DNA of 64,000 nt from NCBI GenBank assembly GCA_035222895.1, contig JAVYIG010006395.1, positions 1-64,000 on the forward strand. The letters are read 5' to 3'. Every line of letters begins with the position of its first letter. Within the stretch, counting starts at the first letter, position 1. The notes under the pieces were generated by a model. That model was given only the letters and a program-made list of their open reading frames with translations, made no database searches and had not been told where the DNA came from. This stretch comes from Strongylocentrotus droebachiensis. Lineage: Eukaryota; Echinodermata; Echinoidea; Camarodonta; Strongylocentrotidae. The position numbers and the translations under genes were made by a program. Shown piece by piece: positions 1 to 11,957 of the stretch.

Positions 1-1243
1 AACAACTAATGTATGCAGTTCTGATTATTTCTATCGAAATATTATTATTCTTATCAGGTGAATAAAATAATTTGTATTGAGGCACTTTACAAAGACTTAT
101 GCATTAAATTTGGTTACATTACGAAAATGGCCTATATTACAAGCTCTATTTTGTTTTGGGATATGAGCATGCGCATAATTGCAGGCCCAGCAAATTGTGT
201 CTGCTGTGCTTGCGGTGAGTTATTGAATACTAGTGCTTGGAAGATGAGATTATGATGATGTCTATTGTAATTTACTATGAATTTTGTTGTAATAGTATGT
301 ATTAAAATGATAATATTAACAGTGATTGTCTCGATTGGTCTAAATATCACAGAGCGAATGAAATGATCTTCGTGCAATGACGATACTCTCTTTAAGTTCA
401 GTTTAGATAAGCCCCATACGTTCAACTTTTTGTTAGGCTAGGCCTGTTCCCTAGTAAGTATTACTTTTTAGCTCATGATAATTTATGTAGGCCCCCTATA
501 GCCTTTGTATAGGTCTAGATCTATTTTGGGCGTATGAAACTGGAAAGCAGAGACTATACTTAAATGACTACATCCTCGGCTATTAATGATAATTAAAAAA
601 GATGTTGACTGTTCATGATTAGGAGCAAGCCACTCCAGCAAAGCGTAGAGAGTCGTAGACAGAAATAACCGTCTGATATGGGTCATTTCTTTAATAAAAC
701 TGACATTTGTTGACATTCCCCATATACAGACGGTAACCCAGAGATCTCGTACCGTGGGGGTAATCTGGCCAATCCAGCTGCCACTTAATTATGGTGATAT
801 GATTTTCACTATTAAGATTTAGATTTTCTGATTTATAAATCAGATATAAATTAAGTAGGTCTAGGGTCTATAGATCTATATTGTACTCCTATTTACACTA
901 AATAATAATAATTGACCTATCATACAAATGCGAAATTTTTGGACTTATATGATTTATCCAATTTTTTTCTCCGAACCGTGAAACGTACCGTTCATCCATT
1001 CAAATTAGTAATCTATGACATCACCCGGCCGATATATTTCCGGGTCGTACCTACCAAAACAAAGCGAATGGCCAATCAGAGCACTCGTTTCGTATTGGGT
1101 TTATGAATATTCATATATCACTAGGTTGACTAGTACGTAGCTATTGGACGTTCGAAAAGAAAAAAATAATATTCATTAATTAAAACCGTTAAAGATGGAT
1201 GACAACGAATCATGTCGACTATGAGACTTTCTCGGATTAATCA
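1..1243. other. AT-rich non-coding DNA
   Basis: No reading frame here has a recognisable domain and the longest are under 100 codons. The only structure I see is a hairpin-forming segment at 671-731, listed separately. A CCAAT-like and a CRE-like octamer near 1016-1078 are too isolated to call a promoter. Confidence 0.6.
671..739. repeat. Hairpin-forming module, copy 1
   Basis: An imperfect inverted repeat (arms 671-682 and 719-731, one-base bulge) encloses a loop with TAATAAAACTGA and is followed by GGTAACC. The same order of elements recurs at 2338-2402: GTCTG-TATGGG arm, TAATAAAACTGA, CCCATA arm, GGTAACC. The two are diverged copies of one module. Function unknown; it could be a short transposable element or a structured RNA. 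Confidence 0.4.
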
Positions 1244-1754
1244 TTAAAGGTAATAACAAGTTTTGGGAATTTTTTAAAATTGGGTGGATATAGTGATTCT
1301 TTACAATTTTGATGTATTTGGATGCCTATGTGGATGTATTATAAGCACTAGAAATTTAGCCCCTAAAACACTTCTGCTTTCGAGAAAAATCAAATATAAA
1401 AATTTACTGATGCTCCCGGTAAATTGTGATAAATTTCAAATAGCGCCTACGGCCGTACAATGGTAGCTGCGACTATGAAAATCTTAGAATATGTAGTTGT
1501 GATATATAATTTCCAAACGGGAGTAGCTAATCGGTCAATTTTGGTCAAGAAACATCGTTTTATAGTTTTATTAATATCTTGACCTTGAGAGGGAGCTATA
1601 CAACATAAAGAGTTTATTTTTTACAATTTTATTATTTTAGACTTGATTTCGACCGCGACAATGATCACTGTATATTGTAGGATTGCATATGCTTCTAATA
1701 TGTTCATTTGAACCAAGTTCATGACCCCATACCAAAACTTTGTATTACCTTTAA
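1244..1754. mobile_element. MITE family A, copy 1 (TTAA-flanked)
   Basis: A 503-bp non-coding element between TTAA at 1244-1247 and 1751-1754. Its ends form an inverted repeat starting AGGTAATA and continuing through about 20 bp with a few mismatches. It aligns along its whole length, in the same orientation, with 4702-5224. TTAA target duplications are known for the piggyBac and Kolobok superfamilies. No transposase is encoded, so it is non-autonomous. Because TTAA also extends the terminal palindrome, the exact element edge is ambiguous. Confidence 0.85.
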
Positions 1755-3734
1755 TTTAGGAGATAAATGAGCAAGCTATCGTAAGTCAAAGCCATATTTG
1801 TTTGTTATTTTTTATAGTTTTATTAGCCTATTGTAATATTGCAGCAAAAGTGCATTTATGAGGATGTAAAGAGTGAAAATCTCGTTGCATATCTCATTCA
1901 TCGCGGTCCTGCCGAACCGAACCATTTGTTCCACTAGTACGGCATAGGCCGTACTTCAGTCTAAGAGAGTCGATGCTAATGTGTATTGACCTCTAGCACT
2001 GCATGCTTGCTGTGAGGCGGGTATTATTATACCTATACACAAATATACACACCACACATTATTGCATAGACTCTACACAGTCATGTCATCAATTGTTACA
2101 GTGGTGTTTAAAATGTTGAGAATCAAAAGCACAGCTTTTACTACACAGCCAGGATAGTAATGCACCTATGTGTGATTAATAGCTGTGTTGATTTTGTTTT
2201 GATCTGAAAATTCTGAACTCGATCAATGTAAAGTAGACCGAAAATTAAAGAGAGGAGCCGACCTTACCCGAATAAGAGGCTAACGAACAAAAAGAGACAA
2301 AAATTTATAGTCTAAATATAAGTGGACAGAAATGATTGTCTGGTATGGGGATCGATCCGGAAGTGTGTAATAAAACTGATCCCCATACATAAAGGGTAAC
2401 CTTGCCGCACTTTTTGCCAGAATCCGGTGACAAGTTTGCTTTATGTTTTTCTAGACTTAAATGTAGCTTGATTTAGAAAAAAAATAATGATTGGAAAAAA
2501 AGTAGATCTGATTTTCAAAAACTGTTCTATAAAATTACATCCAAAATATTTGTAAAACATCAAAATATAAGGACTTAATTTCAGGTAACCTACAAGTACA
2601 TTATGTAATTCTCTTGAAGCTACTGCGCACAATGATATCAGCAATCACACAGAAACTGCATTGCGTAACCTCCCCTCACTAACCAGTACAATCAAGACTT
2701 CAGTCTCTGTGTAGAGGCAGTCAGTGGAGCCTGACATAGTCTCTTTGGAACAATCATCAATATCAGAAACTAATTGAAGCTTACGGAAATAAAATGGGAA
2801 AATCCACCCTGATATTTTTGATGAGTAGAAATAAAAGGAGAATTTATAAAGTGACAAGTGAAATTGACAATTTTGAGGAACAACTGATAAATATTTATTA
2901 AGAAAATTATAAATATTTACATTTACATTTTGCAAAATTTTATGAAAAATGTTGGTTTTATTTAATACCGTCCTTCCTTGCATGTGCATGATTTCTAGCG
3001 GTACAATGCTCTTTGATTTTTGTTATGGTATGGTACACAACATCATTGACTCGGAGAACAATGGAATAATAATTACAATAAACACCTTGAAACTTTATTT
3101 GTTATCTAATCAAATGCTAGCTACTTTGTATATGATCGGTCCATTTTACATTTACTTTCTGTTTAATGTCTTAATTAAATGTGTTTTCCTTCGCATTATG
3201 ATAATTATGTTATATTGCGATCTTACAAAATTTCAAAATTTCAAATGGGGGGGGGGGCACCTGGGGCAACATACAATTTTGGGGTTCATGCCCAGATGCC
3301 TTAGCTACATATGCTACTGATTGCACACTAACTTTTCATAAATATGTTTGATATAGATTCAAATATCACATGTTACTTATATCTCTTTTTATTTATACAG
3401 ATCTCATACAACAGGCTGCCATATGATCCGGTGGTCACGTGAGTAAATCTCTCCATCATGCTTCAACTAAAACAATCAGCTTGTCATTTTATTGTAAAAG
3501 GGATAATAGTCTGAAGAAGATTGAATTTAATTTATTGATAGCTTCAAGAACATGAGAGAAGACTGAATTGGGGTAGAAGTGAAAAAAGTTTTACGAGCTC
3601 TCTCATTCTTTTAATTCCAATGTGGAACAATTTCTCTTAAAATAGCTCAATATCCTTGACTTTACAAGGCTTGATTAACAACTGTTAACTTGAAATCATT
3701 GTAATGCAGCTTTTAGACAGGGTCAGGGATTCTG
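1755..3734. other. AT-rich non-coding DNA
   Basis: Nothing codes here by domain or composition; open frames of up to 123 codons at 2645-3320 are AT-rich and overlap on opposite strands. There is a short perfect hairpin (arms AGTACGGC / GCCGTACT) near 1937, and a run of G near 3246-3258. The module at 2338-2402 is listed separately. Confidence 0.6.
2338..2402. repeat. Hairpin-forming module, copy 2
   Basis: Arms TATGGGGATC (2344-2353) and GATCCCCATA (2378-2387) are perfectly complementary. The loop contains TAATAAA and the module ends with GGTAACC, as in the copy at 671-739. This copy has a stronger stem than copy 1. Confidence 0.4.
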
Positions 3735-4134
3735 TTAAAGGTAAAGACCAGTATTGGAAATGCCCCAATTTCAAAAAATGAAATGGAAGCTCTTTATTAC
3801 CAATCATGTGAAAGAATATGTTTTGACTAATACATGATAATAAAAAAATTGCCGGGAACTTACCGCCTACTAATTGATATATTTGGTAAATTAGTTTATC
3901 TATTGGACTGTGAGAGATAAACGCACGTGTCGTGCACGTGTGCGTAGTCCCATATACATCTTTCTGTGTACAGTGCTTGTAACTTTACGAAGACTGGGCC
4001 AAATTTCTTATCAGTTTGATGATTCCAGAACCTTGCAGTACACATATATGCTAGATGATCAACCTTTTCTGATCGATTCCACAACGTTTCTTTCACAATG
4101 CAATCGCATGACCATAACTAGTCTTTATCTTTAA
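3735..4134. mobile_element. MITE family B, copy 1 (TTAA-flanked)
   Basis: A 392-bp non-coding element between TTAA at 3735-3738 and 4131-4134. Terminal inverted repeats read AGGTAAAGACCAGT at the left and the complement of ACTGGTCTTTATCT at the right. A second copy lies inverted at 40867-41257 and aligns over its full length with high identity and small indels. No protein is encoded; the small frames on both strands are shadows. Confidence 0.9.
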
Positions 4135-4701
4135 TGTAGATATTGAGAGAATGTGGGTGTTTTGGAGTCAAAGCTTGTATAATATTCTATAAAAACTACA
4201 TGTACATGTAATAGAAAGGTTGTGATTCATGAAATTACATTTAATAATCATATAATCTACCTACTGGTATAACTTTACTATGACTTTTTTCTGTAAGGCC
4301 CAGTAAGTAACTCAATCAATATTCTGAAAATAGATTCATGAGATATCTGCATTTTCAATACTGATGGTAATATCATGGATTGCCAAGGGTATTGGTTCAT
4401 ATCTAATGAAGAAAGCTATACAACTAAAATAACAATATGTGTGATAGGTATATCGCAGCTTTTGAATTGTAAAAGGAATTGCCTTACCAAGTGGTATAGG
4501 TTGGTTCACCATTGAAGTCTTTCATGATATTTTACCATGATCCTAAATTAATCTCATGTAATTAAAAAATAATAATGAGATCGATGAACTTTGATGTTGA
4601 CATTTTGAATACTAAACATTAATGATAGTATTCTAGAAACTTTCAGTCATTTTAGACCTATTGCTAAACAGTTTCTTTCCTTAAATAATCATGGGTGAAT
4701 G
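4135..4701. other. AT-rich spacer between two MITEs
   Basis: No coding or repeat structure was recognised in this stretch. Confidence 0.5.
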
Positions 4702-5224
4702 TTAAAGGTAATACAAAGTTTTGGGAGATTTTGAAAATTGGGTGGCTAGTGATTCTTTACAATTTTGATATATTTGGATGCCCCTGTGGATGTATTATAA
4801 GCACTAGAAAATTAAGCCCCTAAAACACTTCTGCTTTCAAGAAAAATTGAATATAAAAATTTACCGGTGCTCCCGGTAAATTTTGATAAGTTTCAAATGG
4901 CGCCTATTGCCGTACAATGGTAGCTGCGACCATGAAAATCTCAGAATATGTAGTTGTGATGTACAATTTCCAAACAGGAATAGCTAATCGGTCGATTTTA
5001 GTCCAGAAATATTGTTTCATAGCTTAAATAATATCTTGACCTTGAGAGGGAGCTTTACAACATAAAGAGTTTACTATTTACAATTGTATAACTTTAGACT
5101 TGATTTCAACCACGACAATGACCACTGAATATTGTAGGATCGCATATGCTTAATTCCAATATGTTCATTTGAACCGAAGTCACCATAACCATAACCCCAT
5201 ACCAAAACTTTGTATTACCTTTAA
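4702..5224. mobile_element. MITE family A, copy 2 (TTAA-flanked)
   Basis: A 515-bp element flanked by TTAA at 4702-4705 and 5221-5224. Its terminal inverted repeat is about 20 bp (AGGTAATACAAAGTTTTGG at the left, its complement at the right) and is better preserved than in the copy at 1244-1754. The two interiors match throughout, with scattered substitutions and indels. No coding capacity. Confidence 0.88.
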
Positions 5225-5408
5225 ATAGTATATGAAGTGGAGAAACAAAATCTATGACTTGTTTAAAAAGTTCATAACTGCAACGTAGAGAATACAATTG
5301 TGAATACAATATATTTTTGGGTATTCTCCAGCAGGCAGACGTGAAATAAGAGCTACCATCATACAAGGACTCCCAGTATACAACATATTCTAAATTCATC
5401 TGTAAAAC

Positions 5409-6050
5409 CAGCATTCCTGCCTTCCTGCCTAATTCACACCATATTCACCGCCAGCATTCCTGCCTTCCTGCCTTTCCCGCCGCATTCACACCAGATTCAC
5501 CACCAGATTCACCACCAGCATTCCTGCCTTCCTGCCTTTCCCGCCGCATTCACACCAGATTCACCACCAGATTCACCACCAGCATTCCTGCCTTTCCCGC
5601 CGCATTCACACCAGATTCACCACCAGATTCACCGCCAGCATTCCTGCCTTCCTGCCTTTCCCGCCGCATTCACACCAGGTACACCACCAGATTCACCACC
5701 TGCATTCCTGCCTTTCCCGCCGCATTCACACCAGATTCACCACCAGATTCACCACCAGCATTCCTGCCTTTCCCGCCGCATTCACACCAGATTCACCACC
5801 AGATTCACCACCAGCATTCCTGCCTTTCCCGCCGCATTCACACCAGATTCACCACCAGATTCACCGCCAGCATTCCTGCCTTCCTGCCTTTCCCGCTGCA
5901 TTCACACCAGGTACACCACCAGAACCACCACCAGATTCACCACCAGCATTCCTGCCTTCCTGCTTTTCCCGCCGCATTCACACCAGATTCACCACCAGCA
6001 TTCCTGACCCATTCACACCAGATTCACCACTTCGTCTGCCTTCCCAACAG
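5409..6050. repeat. C-rich minisatellite, 56/64-bp units
   Basis: About ten tandem units built from short blocks: ATTCCTGCC, an optional TTCCTGCC (which makes the 64-bp form), TTTCCCGCCGCATTCACACC, and one to three copies of AGATTCACCACC. The variable number of inner blocks shows slippage at two scales. The plus strand is markedly C-rich and G-poor, unlike the AT-rich flanks. Confidence 0.9.
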
Positions 6051-6408
6051 GTACCGTTTCTTGATAGTCTATTCACTTATTAGTTTCCATCATTTGTACC
6101 ATTATTATTTGATGTCCTTGTATAGCTCTTATTTTACGTGGATTATATAGTGTTGCTTCCCATGGCAAGAGGTTCATTGTTGACAAAATTTAATGTATGG
6201 ATGGTTAACATTGAACAAGAAATGTTCCATTTGTCTTCCTAAAATGGTCCTTATGACCTATATTCACATTCTTGCCTCTTTCCCCATTACCTACTTCCAT
6301 ATCACATTACGTCCATATTCCAATGTTTTACATGATGTGGTTTCCTAGTTCCACAATGCCGCGGAATGTCACTTCCCTTGTATCCAATTCAGTTTACATA
6401 TATATTTT
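6051..6408. other. Unique spacer between minisatellite and 166-bp satellite
   Basis: AT-rich sequence with no repeat unit and no coding signal recognised. Confidence 0.5.
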
Positions 6409-7434
6409 TTTCATATAATTATAAGAATGCCATTCTATGGCTAAAAAAATTGACCTGGGGTTGTGAAGTGTCTAGGTTCATGGTCCAGCAAAGCATTTAT
6501 GTTCTTGGGCAAGACATTAACCTATATATTTTCCATTGTCAATTTCATTATTGTTAATTATATCCCTTTCTACATCTCTGATTTAGAATCATGCCATTCT
6601 ATAGCTAAAAGAATGGACCTTGGGCTGTGAAATGTCTGAGTTTACGTTCGAGCAAAGCAGTTATGTCCTTGGGCAAGACATTAATCTATATATTTTCCAT
6701 TGTCAATTTCATAATGTTAATTCATATCCCTTTCTAAGTCTCTGAATAAGAATTTGTTCTCATAAACATGCCATTCTTTGGTATAAACAATTGACCTGGG
6801 GTTGTGAAGTGTCTTGGTTCATGGTCCAGCAAAGCATTTATGTCCTTGGGAAAGACATTAATCTATATATTTCCCATCGTCAGTTACTTTATTTCCAATT
6901 ATATCCCTTTTATGTCTCTGATTAGGTATAAACATGCCATTCTTTGGTATAAACAATTGACCTGGGGTTGTGAAGTGTCTGGGTTCATGGTCCAGCTAAG
7001 CATTTATGTCCTTGGGAAAGACATTAATCTATATATTTCCCATCGTCAGTTACTTTATTTCCAATTATATCCCTTTTATGTCTCTGATTAGGTATAAACA
7101 TGCCATTCTTTGGTATAAACAATTGACCTGGGGTTGTGAAGTGTCTTGGTTCATGGTCCAGCAAAGCATTTATGTCCTTGGGAAAGACATTAATCTATAT
7201 ATTTCCCATCGTCAGTTACTTTATTTCCAATTATATCCCTTTTACGTCTCTGATTAGGTATAAGCATGCCATTCTTTGGTATAAACAATTGACCTGGGGT
7301 TGTGAAGTGTCTGGGTTCATGGTCCAGCAAAGCATTTATGTCCTTGGGAAAGACATTAATCTATATATTTCCCATCGTCAGTTACTTTATCTCAAATTAT
7401 ATCCCTTTTTACGTCTCTGATTAGGCATAAACAT

Positions 7435-9430
7435 GCCATTCTTTGGTATAAACAATTGACCTGGGGTTGTGAAGTGTCTGGGTTCATGGTCCAGCAAAGC
7501 ATTTATGTCCTTGGGAAAGACATTAATCTATATATTTCCCATCGTCAGTTACTTTATTTCCAATTATATCCCTTTTATGTCTCTGATTAGGTATAAACAT
7601 GCCATTCTTTGGTATAAACAATTGACCTGGGGTTGTGAAGTGTCTTGGTTCATGGTCCAGCAAAGCATTTATGTCCTTGGGAAAGACATTAATCTATATA
7701 TTTCCCATCGTCAGTTACTTTATTTCCAATTATATCCCTTTTATGTCTCTGATTAGGTATAAACATGCCATTCTTTGGTATAAACAATTGACCTGGGGTT
7801 GTGAAGTGTCTTGGTTCATGGTCCAGCAAAGCATTTATGTCCTTGGGAAAGACATTAATCTATATATTTCCCATCGTCAGTTACTTTATTTCCAATTATA
7901 TCCCTTTTATGTCTCTGATTAGGTATAAACATGCCATTCTTTGGTATAAACAATTGACCTGGGGTTGTGAAGTGTCTTGGTTCATGGTCCAGCAAAGCAT
8001 TTATGTCCTTGGGAAAGACATTAATCTATATATTTCCCATCGTCAGTTACTTTATTTCCAATTATATCCCTTTTATGTCTCTGATTAGGTATAAACATGC
8101 CATTCTTTGGTATAAACAATTGACCTGGGGTTGTGAAGTGTCTTGGTTCATGGTCCAGCAAAGCATTTATGTCCTTGGGCAAGACATTAATCTATATATT
8201 TCCCATCGTCAGTTACTTTATTTCCAATTATATCCCTTTTATGTCTCTGATTAGGTATAAACATGCCATTCTTTGGTATAAACAATTGACCTGGGGTTGT
8301 GAAGTGTCTGGGTTAATGGTCCAGCAAAGCATTTATGTCCTTGGGGAAAGACATTAATCTATATATTTCCCATCGTCAGTTACTTTATTTCAAATTATAT
8401 CCCTTTTTACGTCTCTGATTAGGCATAAACATGCCATTCTTTGGTATAAACAATTGACCTGGGGTTGTGAAGTGTCTGGGTTCATGGTCCAGCAAAGCAT
8501 TTATGTCCTTGGGAAAGACATTAATCTATATATTTCCCATCGTCAGTTACTTTATTTCCAATTATATCCCTTTTATGTCTCTGATTAGGTATAAACATGC
8601 CATTCTTTGGTATAAACAATTGACCTGGGGTTGTGAAGTGTCTTGGTTCATGGTCCAGCAAAGCATTTATGTCCTTGGGAAAGACATTAATCTATATATT
8701 TCCCATCGTCAGTTACTTTATTTCCAATTATATCCCTTTTATGTCTCTGATTAGGTATAAACATGCCATTCTTTGGTATAAACAATTGACCTGGGGTTGT
8801 GAAGTGTCTTGGTTCATGGTCCAGCAAAGCATTTATGTCCTTGGGAAAGACATTAATCTATATATTTCCCATCGTCAGTTACTTTATTTCCAATTATATC
8901 CCTTTTATGTCTCTGATTAGGTATAAACATGCCATTCTTTGGTATAAACAATTGACCTGGGGTTGTGAAGTGTCTTGGTTCATGGTCCAGCAAAGCATTT
9001 ATGTCCTTGGGAAAGACATTAATCTATATATTTCCCATCGTCAGTTACTTTATTTCCAATTATATCCCTTTTATGTCTCTGATTAGGTATAAACATGCCA
9101 TTCTTTGGTATAAACAATTGACCTGGGGTTGTGAAGTGTCTTGGTTCATGGTCCAGCAAAGCATTTATGTCCTTGGGCAAGACATTAATCTATATATTTC
9201 CCATCGTCAGTTACTTTATTTCCAATTATATCCCTTTTATGTCTCTGATTAGGTATAAACATGCCATTCTTTGGTATAAACAATTGACCTGGGGTTGTGA
9301 AGTGTCTGGGTTAATGGTCCAGCAAAGCATTTATGTCCTTGGGGAAAGACATTAATCTATATATTTCCCATCGTCAGTTACTTTATTTCAAATTATATCC
9401 CTTTTTACGTCTCTGATTAGGCATAAACAT
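7435..9430. repeat. 998-bp higher-order duplication within the 166-bp satellite
   Basis: Monomers at 7435-8432 and 8433-9430 form two copies of a six-monomer block (6 x 166 + 2 bp). Diagnostic variants recur at the same place in both: GGGCAAGAC instead of GGGAAAGAC in the fifth monomer, GGGTTAATGG in the sixth, and a CTTTTTACG...GGCATAAAC junction at the end. I saw no difference between the copies by eye, so the duplication is recent. Confidence 0.85.
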
Positions 9431-11160
9431 GCCATTCTTTGGTATAAACAATTGACCTGGGGTTGTGAAGTGTCTGGGTTCATGGTCCAGCAAAGCATTT
9501 ATGTCCTTGGGCAATACATTAAGCTATATATTTCCCATTGTCAATTTCATTATTGTCAATTATTTCCCATTCTAAGTCTCCAAATACATATATTTCTTCA
9601 AATAAAAATGCCATTCTATAGCTACAAGAATGGACCTTCAGTTGAGAAATGTCTGGGTATATGGTACAGCAAAGCAGTTATGTCCTTGGGCAAGACATTA
9701 AGCTAATACATTTCCCATTGTCAATTTCATAATGTTAATTCATATCCCTTTCTAAGTCTCTGAATAAGAATTTGTTCTAATAAACATGCCATTCTGTGTT
9801 ACAAAAAAATTGACCTGGGGTTGTGAAGTGTCTGGATTCATGGTCCTGCAAAACATTCATGTCCTTGGGCAAGACATTAATCTGTATATTTCCCATTGTC
9901 AATTTCAAAATGTTAATTTATATCCCTTTCTAAGTCTCTGATTAAGCATAGATTTTTTTCTTTAATACTTTTCATTTTTTGGTATAAAAAATTAACCTGG
10001 GGTTGTGGAATGTCCTAGTTCATGGTCCAGCAAAGCATTTATGTCCTTGGGCAAGACATTAATCTATACATTTTCCATTGTCATTTTCATAAAGTCAATT
10101 ATATCCCTTTTTAAGTCCCTTTCTAAGTCTTTGATTAATAAACATGCCATTCAATAGGTAAAAGAATTGACCCGGGGTTGTGATATATCTGGGTTCATGG
10201 TCCAGCAATGCATTTATGTCCTTGCGCAAGACATTAAGCTCTATATTTCCCATTGTCAATTTCATTGTTTCAATAATATGGCTTTCCAAGTCTCTGATTT
10301 TTAACTCATTCCATTTTATACCTAAAAGAATGGACCTTGGGTTGTGAAATGTCTGGGTTCATGGTCCAGCAAAGCATTTATGTCCTTGGGAAAGACATTA
10401 ATCTATGTATTTCCCATTGTCAATTTCCCTTTTTTTTTTATCCCTTTCTACGTCTCTGGTTAAATATATATTTTTTCTTTAAAACACTCCATTCTTTGGT
10501 ATAAACAATTGACCTGGGGTTGTGAGGTGTCTGAGTTCATGGTCCAGCAAAGCATTCATGTCCTTGGGCAAGATATTAATCTATTTATTTCCCATTGTCA
10601 ATTTTAAAATGTTAATTTATCCCGGAAAATTTATATCCCTTACTACGTCTCTGATTACGTATATTTTTTTAATTAAACATGCCATTCTATAGCTACAAAA
10701 AGTTACTGACGTTGTGAAATGTCTGGGTTCATGGTCCAGCAAAGCATTTATGTCCTTGGGCAAGACATTAATCTATACATTTCCCATTGTCAATTTCATT
10801 ATTGTCAATTATATCCCTTTCTAAGTCTCTAAATACATATATTATAAAAATGCCATTCTATAGCTACAAGAATGGACCTTCAGTTGAGAAATGTCTGGGT
10901 ATATAGTACAGCAAAGCAGTTATGTCCTTGGGCAAGACATTAAGCTAATACATTTCCCATTGTCAATTTCATAATGTTAATTCATATCCCTTTCTAAGTC
11001 TCTGAATAAGAATTTGTTCTAATAAACACTCCCATTCTTTGGTATAAACAATTGACCTGGGGTTGTGAAGTGTCTGGATTCATGGTCCAGCAAAGCATTT
11101 ATGTCCTTGTGCAAGACATTAATCTATATATTTCCCATTGTCAATTTCAAAATGTTAATG

Positions 11161-11957
11161 TACAGTGCGTCCCAGAAAAAACGAAACCGAGAATTATCAA
11201 TGTTTTATCATAACTTAGTCATATTTATAATTAAAAATGAACATTTTTGGAAAGCTTAGATCCTCCGCTTTCATTCAATGCAACTCATATGATGCATATT
11301 TCACGCATGAATGATTAAAATGAATTTGAAGAGAGTAAACCATAAAGTCATTTGGCGGACGGTTTCTGAATTTCAAAGAGAATATCACATTTCTAGAAAG
11401 TTGAGTTTTTGCCCTTTCATATGACACCTCAACCTGGAAAATGAGCAAGGAATGACATAGTTCTGTGTGTTTAAAGTAGTGCTTGCATTTCCATAATTTT
11501 ATCAAACAAATTCGTTTTCACTACATGGCTGATTGTCAACTAAACTGAGTTAAGTCTGTTGTTAATTCTGTTGGTTGCTACGGCAGGCAGCAAGTGAAAA
11601 CGAATTTGTTTAATGAAATTATGGAAATGCAAGCACTACTTTAAACAAAGAGAACTTTGTTATTCCTAGCTCATTTTTCCTAACTAAGGTGTCATATGAA
11701 AGGGCAGAAACTCAAATTTCTAGAAATTTGATTTTCTCTTTGAAATTCAGATATCGTCCGCCAAATGACTGTTTGGTTTCCTCTCTTCAAATTGATTTTA
11801 ATCACTTATCCATGAAATATGCATTATATGAGTTGCATCAAATGAAAGAGGAGGATCTAAGCTTTCCAGAAATGTGTCATTTATCAATTACAATTGTGAT
11901 TAAGTTATAATAAAACATCAATAAATCTCGGTTTCGTTTTTTCTGGGACGCACTGTA
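11161..11957. mobile_element. Foldback Tc1/mariner-like element in the satellite
   Basis: The 793-bp element at 11163-11955 starts CAGTGCGTCCCAGAAAAAAC and ends with the complement. It is flanked by the dinucleotide TA on both sides (11161-11162 and 11956-11957), the target duplication of Tc1/mariner transposition. The whole element is one palindrome: arms 11163-11522 and 11593-11955 with a loop of about 70 bp. It splits a 166-bp monomer cleanly between GTTAATG and TATCCC. Similar peptides can be read outward from both arms (minus strand 11275-11505, plus strand 11689-11910) only because the arms are inverted copies; no transposase motif is seen. Confidence 0.9.

Noticed and set aside
1016..1080. 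TGACATCA and CCAATCA boxes suggesting a promoter
   Set aside because: No TATA, initiator or coding sequence downstream could be tied to them. Octamers of this kind occur by chance in a window of this size.
2949..3320. 123-codon plus-strand frame with hydrophobic stretches
   Set aside because: AT-rich composition, a homopolymer G run inside, overlap with an opposite frame of similar size, and no recognisable family.
7469..9355. Many near-identical 95-codon plus-strand frames in the 166-bp satellite
   Set aside because: Each frame starts at the same ATG of a monomer and runs into the next monomer in a new phase because 166 is not divisible by 3. No domain is present; they are repeat artefacts.
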